This document shows positions 57,401-64,000 of a DNA stretch of 64,000 bases, piece by piece. Below the pieces are notes generated by a model. The model did not search any database, was not told the DNA's origin, and saw only the letters and a list, made by a program, of their open reading frames with translations. Numbering within the stretch: position 1 is the first letter of the stretch; each line of letters starts with the position of its first letter. Both the position numbers and the translations under genes were made by a program. This DNA is from Hirudinaria manillensis (Eukaryota; Annelida; Clitellata; Hirudinida; Hirudinidae), in the NCBI GenBank assembly GCA_034509925.1, contig CM067534.1, positions 2,706,501-2,770,500 on the forward strand, given 5' to 3'.

Positions 57401-60400
57401 CCGTTGGCGGGAACTCTGCTATCAGCCTGTAAGGTTTGTTAAGTTGTCGTGATGATGACGATGATGTTGATATCACAACGACAATATTATGCTTACAAAT
57501 ATTCATATCAATATTCATGAGCATGTGATGGTTTAATTAATAGTCCGACATATTTGGCCCTATTGCCAATAATGATTATTTATAGCGCACTGCAGTCCAA
57601 GTTAGTAGAGCTAAAAAATCATTAATTTCGTTTTTAAAAAATAATCGAAAAATCATCCAAATATTCGATGACTCTGACTTGACTGAGCAGAAGAGATTCA
57701 CGTTGGCATTGTAGACCGTGAAGTCAATGAAGACGGCCCTAGTGGCTCTGTCCACCCACAGGTTCTCCTTGAGAATCCGGACGACTTCCAGCGAGACGTT
57801 TGCCGTCGTGTTCAAGTCCTGGTAGAAGCCACCACCGTCGTACGAGTTGACTTCCGCCGTCACGGATGAACCCTTTAGCTCGTCTTGGGTACTGTACGAC
57901 CAACTGGAAAGAAAATGGATTTTCCGGGTGGATCGGCCGGAGGTTTTTAAATTATGTAATTATTTTTAGTATTTTAAAAACCTAATTATTTGATTATTAT
58001 ATTTATAAATATAACATATAATTACATTTATTTATTTGTAATCTAGGTGTAGGTGACGTCAATGAAAAACTTACCGACATTAATTAATACTAACCTGAAT
58101 AACAAGGAAAATATTATTCTCACTAAAAATATAGTTACTATTAACTAAATAAGTTAAAATTTATTTATAATTGATTTAGAACTAATTTATTTATAAGTTC
58201 TCATTAAACCTCACAAACTCCACCCCCTTTCCAACTCACGCTGTTCCATTTATGAGACCAAATGGCTTCGTGTCCATACTGAGCTGTGAGTAGGAAGCAT
58301 AGCAGGCCTTGATTTGAGATTGGAAATCTTCAGGAATGATGCAAGAATTGCTTTTTACCCTCACCTGGACATGCGAGCATTTATGTAGCACTGTCTTCAA
58401 TTAATTAATCAGACCAATTAAAACGAGGTTTAGAATCTTTGGTTACATCCTTTGGCCAACCAAATACATCTAAATTTTTGCATGAATCAATCATAGACTT
58501 TAGAAGGTCCCTCTAGTGTTATTATAAATATTTCAAAAGAGGTTCCATAATTAAATTAGGTCTAAATTTTTTTAATCTAGATCAAGTCGGGTCATGGTAT
58601 AATCTAGGTGAGGTCAGGTAAGTTTAGGATTGGGTATAGGATTATTTATTACGTGGAGTGCACTCTTTCCTCCTTCATACAAACAGATTTGATGTCCTTG
58701 TTTATTTGTTTATACCCTTTGACCAATCAAAATTATGGTTTGGATATTCCATCTAGTGTCAATTTAAGAGTACAATTTATAATTACTTTGTAGATTATTA
58801 TTTTGAGCGCTATTATTAACTCTCGAACTATTATTAACCTTACTATATAATAAATATAATTAATGTGATTAATATTAATAAATTTAAGAAGTCAGGTTAG
58901 TTTATAATTACTTTTTAGATTAGTAGATGAAGAAACCTTAGATTTTGAATACACTCTCCAAGTTGTTATCATGAAAGATTACCTGTCTGATCCTAGGTAC
59001 ACCTTGAAGTTTGTTCTCGTAATAAATGAATCCATAACTGTCAGGGGGCGTTGAATCTCCATTGTAAACCGTTTCCCAGCTCCGGTACAAACTGTTTATG
59101 AAGTTTTTCTCGACGTACTGTCGATCGATGAATATTTATTAGGTTCATGAATATAGAGGATATATAATATTTTATTACAAGACGAATCCAGACTAAAAAA
59201 TGATAATAATTATTATTATTATCCTTAATGTCATAGTCGATAAAGGGATAATTATTTTGAAATATATTTTTAATTTGAATATTTTATCACATAAAAATAT
59301 TGTTAAACCTTAGATTTTAATAGTAAATTTGATTAAAGTTTAATATATAAAAGGAATTATCAGCAATTAGGAGAAAAAATAAAACGAAAATGCATCTCAT
59401 GTTACATCGAAGAAATCCGAGTGCAGGTTCATTCCCAGGAAGTTGCTTCCGGGATTGGACGGATCTGCAGGTGTTTGTATGAAGAGCAGGTCGAGTACGT
59501 TGGTATAGCAGAAGGTCAACGGGTTCACCATTCCAAATGTCACTGGGTTCAAAGGATGGAGAGATTGCGAAATGAGGGCATGGAATAATTCTTTTTTTTG
59601 CTTTTTCGGCTATTTATTTTCTCTAAATTATATTGAATTATAATTTTATTATTTTATTAAATCAAGTTTATGCTATCGCGAGATTATTACAAGCGCCAAC
59701 AAATTCATATTCAGTAATAGACATAATATTAAACACTTAGAATCATATTATATATTAATATTTCAATTATTCATATTACTAAGGTTATTATTAAGTTAAT
59801 ATTAATTCCTTATTAACATGAAATAATTATTATGTATATTATATTATAATAATTATAATAATAATATAATTAATGAGCTGAAAGAACACTAACTGACGCA
59901 AATGACAGCCAAGAAAATGCAGTAGATTATGAGCTCCCTGAACGTCGTTTTGATCTTCAAATCCGTGTTGTTCGTAAAATCCAGGGTCTGCCTCGTGGCC
60001 CAAATGTCTGAAGAAGAATTTTTAAGTTAATAAAAATTAATCAAATCAAAATGGCCATCAGTTTATTTTTTTATTAAATGATATTTACAAAATTCTTCAT
60101 TAATATCGCATATTAATTAGAAATATAATATAATTATAAATGGTGATTAATTGTTTTTATGACGTCATTATTATCGATATTATCGTTCTATTACTTCGTG
60201 TATTTTATCGACTGAACGATATCAATAACAACAGCAATTGCGACAATAGGAACTGACGCAATAGGCCACTTTTTAAAATGTCCAGACATCCCCTTGGCTC
60301 TTTTTTGGCTTTCACGTTCTTCAATAAGGGATTTGGTGGTGGTGATGATGATGACAATGGCTGAGCTGATGGTGATGATGATGGCGACGGTGGTGGTGAT

Positions 60401-60498
60401 GATGATGATGACAATGCTGGGTGTTCTCCTTTGGACTTCAAGTCGACACTGCTATCATCGATTCCAGGTTCAAGCCAAGCTTTTTCCAGGTGGCTCAT
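54498..60498 (-). CDS. PKD2: Polycystin-2 cation channel
   Basis: Fourteen exons: 60288-60498, 59894-60007, 59406-59542, 58983-59117, 58240-58364, 57679-57903, 57264-57426, 56912-57148, 56541-56722, 56188-56407, 55800-55933, 55489-55606, 55003-55290, 54498-54605, coding 798 residues (human PKD2 968). TRP-family, calcium-permeable channel of cilia and ER. A Ser/Pro-rich N terminus leads to S1 ([12 protein letters not shown], about 95-107), the extracellular polycystin domain (to about 335, with [14 protein letters not shown] and [10 protein letters not shown]), S2-S5, the pore with filter LGD in [10 protein letters not shown] (about 515-525), S6 with [16 protein letters not shown], two EF-hands with complete loops ([12 protein letters not shown] and [12 protein letters not shown]), and the coiled coil ([20 protein letters not shown]). 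I start at the first ATG of the open first exon (60498). All splice phases agree. Confidence 0.95.
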
Positions 60499-62646
60499 GA
60501 TGTCGTTATTGATGTCTGTTGTTGTTTCGTTGTGGTTTTGTTTGTTTTGTTGTTGTGCTCTGATCGCTACTTTTGGCGGGAAAAACAAGTGCGTACAATT
60601 ATTAAATGAAGAAGTTTATTGAGTTCTCAATTGAATTTCATGAATATGAATATTTTTTATCAATTAATTATTTTATAAATTATTAGCTTCTTTTTTTTTA
60701 ATTATTTATTTATATTATATTTATAAATTGTTTTTTCCTAAGTCGTTTAGTTTAAAAGGAGATTTCCAATCTAAATTTCATTTAATCCCTCGCACTGCGA
60801 AAGGTTCAAACACAAATCAATAACTAGACTGATTACCTTAACATTTAACTTGATATTAATTAAATACTATTAATAAAGTAAACCAAACCTTAACCAATCA
60901 TCGGCCTCAAACCGTACTAGTTGTTAAGAAGCCGACTGAAATCGACAATCATTCTCCTGACAAATACCTCCCTTGTTTTGTCCCCGTTTCCATAGCGACC
61001 TGCGCTTGTTTACCCAGCAACGAGGCATGTCAAGGTACTAGCCAGCACATCTCGGGCCTGCCAACGCTGATTCTGTGTTTGAGAGGGGACTAGGCAGAAG
61101 CCGATTGGCTAATTATTAATTGACTAATTAGGTCAGACTATTGAAGGTCGGTATTCAATTGGATGATGATTTGAAAAATACTTAATTAGGTCGGTGCGTA
61201 CTGGAAAATGTCCAGCAACTCAACGTCATTTAACCATAACCTGGGCATCAATCTTTCGCAGCATTATTAAACATTTAACCCCCCAAGAAATAAAATCTCT
61301 AAAATCGGCGAGTACTTACCATCCATGAATCAAAATATTCTCTCAACAGGTTTGCTAGCGATGGTGTTTCAAAGTGTTAGTATATAAATATGCCTGGAAA
61401 GGATTTTATGTCGAGGTAGCTCGGGATTGCCAATGATGATCCTAAGGTTGGGAGGGGTTGAGGCAGAATCCGATTGGCTGAACTAATTAGGCCGGACTAT
61501 TGTAGGTCGGTATTCGATTGGATGATAATTTTAAATAAACTCTTAATTAAGACAATATGAACTAGATAAATGGCCAGTAATTAAACTGGATTCGACCAAC
61601 ATAACCTGGAAAATTGTTAACCCTTCAACAAAATGAATGAATGACTAATTTCTTGGATCCTCTAATCGCCGTCCAATGCGGATTCAAATAATCTTTCAAC
61701 AGGTTTCTTAGCAGTGGTGTTTCATGGCGCTGATTATGGTGATGACGACGACGACGATGACGAGCCGGTATATTTCCGTTATATTTGGTGGAACCGATGA
61801 GACGCAATTAAAAAGATTTATTGAAGAAATCGAATTCATTTCCTAAGCAAATGTAATATTTAATAATATTGATAAATAAATAAATTCGTTAATTAATTTA
61901 TTATATTTAGCATATTTAGAAATCATGCTTAATGCGAAGCTTAAACTGCACGTGCTTAAGTGTTTCAATGTTAATTATTAACTATTATAATAATAATAAT
62001 TATTATTATTTATGTTAAATTATATTGCTCATTTGTTCTGAATTTAAGCAAGAAATGACAGCAAATTAACCTAAAAATAAAGGTGTGTGTAAAGGTAAAT
62101 GTATAGTTGCATCCTAATTCTTTCAGATGATATTTTCATCAGCAACGTTTTATTATATATATGTCTTATTATTTCACAATTATTCACAATTTATTCTGTT
62201 TTATTTTATTGTTTTTTTAAGAAACGATACAAACTTTCACATTGGAATCGTAAAACCTCAACTAGTAAATTTACTTTTTAAAATTTATAACAGACAGCGT
62301 GCTAATAAATTAGTCAAATATTGAACAATGACGTCCAAAAAACAATTGACTCCCAAACACAAGCTTTCAAACTGTTTCAAGTTGTTGAAGTTTCAACAAT
62401 TTTTGTTGATATTGTTGTTGTTGTTGTGGCTGTTGGATGTTGCTTTGAAGTTGTGGATCTTCTCAATGCCACATCGTGTGTTTAATCTGCGAGATAAACT
62501 TTACAACGTTAACATTAAGTTATGTCTAATATGCTTTTTGCAATTTATGAATTCATTTTTAGTAACTTGTAATCCTTGTTAAGCTGCCAACCACGTGAAC
62601 TATTGTTGTTGTAATCTTGTGACCTACTTTCAACTGTCACAATCTC
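60499..62646. other. Spacer between the two polycystin genes
   Basis: Promoter side of PKD2 and 3' side of the second gene. AT-rich apart from about 60940-61100. Contains an imperfect direct repeat listed below. Small open frames such as 61625-61807 (-) and 62099-62582 (+) are low-complexity or lack similarity. I looked for a last exon of the upstream gene matching the PKD2 C terminus and did not see one. Confidence 0.5.
61040..61735. repeat. Two-copy direct repeat, period about 360 bases
   Basis: Unit 1 (about 61040-61380) and unit 2 (about 61405-61735) share ordered blocks: CCGATTGGCT (61101 and 61470 regions), GTCGGTATTC followed by ATTGGATGAT, CATAACCTGG, and CAACAGGTTT followed by GGTGTTTCA. 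Identity is partial, so the duplication is old or the blocks are constrained. Confidence 0.65.
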
Positions 62647-64000
62647 TCAAAAAACCAACCAATCGCTTTTCTCATCCATCATCCTTCCAACAGTTTCCCT
62701 CCTCTTGGATTTGGCACGTTCCATGTCCTCCAGCTTGACGAGTACGGCATCAATCTTGCTGACAATGACACCTACCGAGTTTTCCAGTTTTTCCACCTTC
62801 TTCTGGAGTGTCGTGAACTCTTCGTTACCCACTTTTCCCTGTTCGTTTGTCGGGTCTTCTTGGTCTTTATCGTTGAGATTCTTTTGCATCCTCTCGACGT
62901 CTGCCATGTTCTGATTGATGGCAATCTGAATGAATAGGAAGATAAGAAAGAGAGAGAATGAATTGGGGTGAATGAATTATAATACTAATTATGCTATTAA
63001 TAATAATAATTGTTATTATTATATTAAGAACGAATCAAGAATCAGGTGATAACGCGACCTTTTGCCCTTCGAGGTCAGCCTGCATCTTGAGCAGTTCACC
63101 CTCGTCCAAAAGTCTGTCACCGTTGACGTCGTATTTGGCAAACACCGCTTCTATTTCGGCTTCAGCGTAACCTCGCCTGAAATAACGAATTGTAATGTAA
63201 TGATTTGTAATGAATAATGAATGAATGGATTTAATGAATTATTAATGTTGTTATTATTGTTGTTATATTAATAATGATAGTGTGATATGTGCATGTTATT
63301 TAACTACATTTCTATAGGCTCTGCTTTACAGGAAAAGGAGTTATGAAATCAACCAAATATCATTTATACGGCTCTCAGTTAACCATACTAACTACGTTAG
63401 CTATCTAAATGGTTGCATGAGTGATTGATTTTTTTTTTATAATCGGCCGATCAAACCATTGATTTGAGTGGACGATTAGGTTCCTAATTTAAAACGTTCC
63501 AACCAATCAAAGCCTTTGTTTACATTTTAAGGTCATGCCTCCATTCTTCAAAATCAATCATTCTATCTCCGTTGATGTCAGCCGTGGTTATGGCCTTCTG
63601 GATTTCGATGATCTTGTTTCTCTTGAGGTGCAGTCTGGACAACATCGAGCTTGCTTTCTGAAGAACCGGTCGGCATGGTCAATCATGAATATTCATAAAG
63701 ATAGCTACGTAGTGTTATTATTATTATTATTATTATTAATATTATTATTATTATTATTACTTTATTAATATTACATCATCGTCTTACATCTCATTAATAT
63801 TAAATTAATGGAGGGTAATTTAATCTAACATAAAAAATAATTATTGTTCTTTATTACTTTTACTTAATTGCTTTTACAAGTCATAAACCAGTCTTACGTT
63901 TTTGAAGTATCCTGCAAAGTCAATGTCATTGGGTTGGTCTTCCAATTCGGCCTTGACCTCGGCGTAGGTGTCGTTGATGATGGCCAGGAACATGTTGAGG
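62647..64000 (-). CDS. Second polycystin-2-like gene, 3' part only
   Basis: Minus-strand exons 63898-64000 (continues past the window), 63524-63657, 63059-63176, 62647-62910. The first visible exon encodes [19 protein letters not shown] (end of S6), the next two each an EF-hand with full loops ([12 protein letters not shown] and [12 protein letters not shown]), and the last the coiled coil ([20 protein letters not shown]). The two EF exons have exactly the lengths (134 and 118 bases) and phases of their PKD2 counterparts, so this is a tandem paralogue. The last exon runs on to a stop at 62647 with residues KSDWLVF; PKD2's extra final exon has no counterpart seen. A GT donor within GATTGGTTGG could allow a further exon. 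Confidence 0.88.
63714..63760. repeat. ATT trinucleotide microsatellite
   Basis: About 15 ATT units with one AAT interruption, in the intron between the S6 and first EF-hand exons of the second polycystin-like gene. Confidence 0.9.

Noticed and set aside
60294..60622. Plus-strand methionine/valine-rich frames
   Set aside because: Antisense of the PKD2 first exon with its Ser/Pro-coding repeats.

Overview
The window is nuclear DNA from an invertebrate animal. It is AT-rich, full of ATT/TAA and ATATT simple repeats, and carries intron-rich genes with clean GT/AG splice sites on both strands. Gene content (UBF-type HMG protein, DBHS RNA-binding protein, a globin with an acylation-type N terminus, galactokinase, CAP-domain secreted proteins, polycystin-2) points to a bilaterian. 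I lean towards a lophotrochozoan such as an annelid, but that is inference from gene style, not proof. Gene models below were built by hand from reading frames, splice signals and protein-family similarity; in every complete model the exon phases close and the summed length is a multiple of three.

Layout, left to right: an ATATT array (27-320); a small synaptotagmin-like tandem C2 protein (+, 649-5825) and one orphan exon-like segment (6538-6679); a UBF/UBTF-like gene (-, 8291-14220, 14 exons) with two copies of a hairpin-bearing repeat in its introns; a spacer with a GC-shifted block; a NONO/SFPQ/PSPC1-type DBHS gene (+, 17349-22527, 9 exons); a 6.2 kb gene-poor spacer; a two-exon globin with an MGC acylation-type N terminus (-, 28735-30558); an 8.6 kb gene-poor spacer; galactokinase GALK1 (-, 39214-42356, 7 exons); four CAP-domain genes in an A-B-A-B order (-, 43349-53640); a complete polycystin-2 gene (-, 54498-60498, 14 exons); and the 3' part of a second polycystin-2-like gene running off the right edge (-, 62647-64000).

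The most dynamic part is 43.2-54.5 kb. A two-gene CAP module has been duplicated so recently that B and D appear to encode the same protein and A and C differ by about one residue. The two units differ by indels: a 5'-truncated LINE fragment sits only in unit 1, where unit 2 preserves the empty site, and a decayed hAT-type transposase fragment is present in unit 1 but missing from the matching place in unit 2. The duplication ends within a few bases of the polycystin-2 stop codon. The two polycystin genes are a second, older tandem duplication in the same neighbourhood.

I found no CRISPR array, rRNA or convincing tRNA, and no sign of bacterial operons. The genes do not form an obvious single pathway. 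The candidate novelties are the shortened UBF with a lysine-rich leader, the intronic hairpin repeat, the acylated globin with an atypical single intron, and the nested duplication/transposon history of the CAP-polycystin region.
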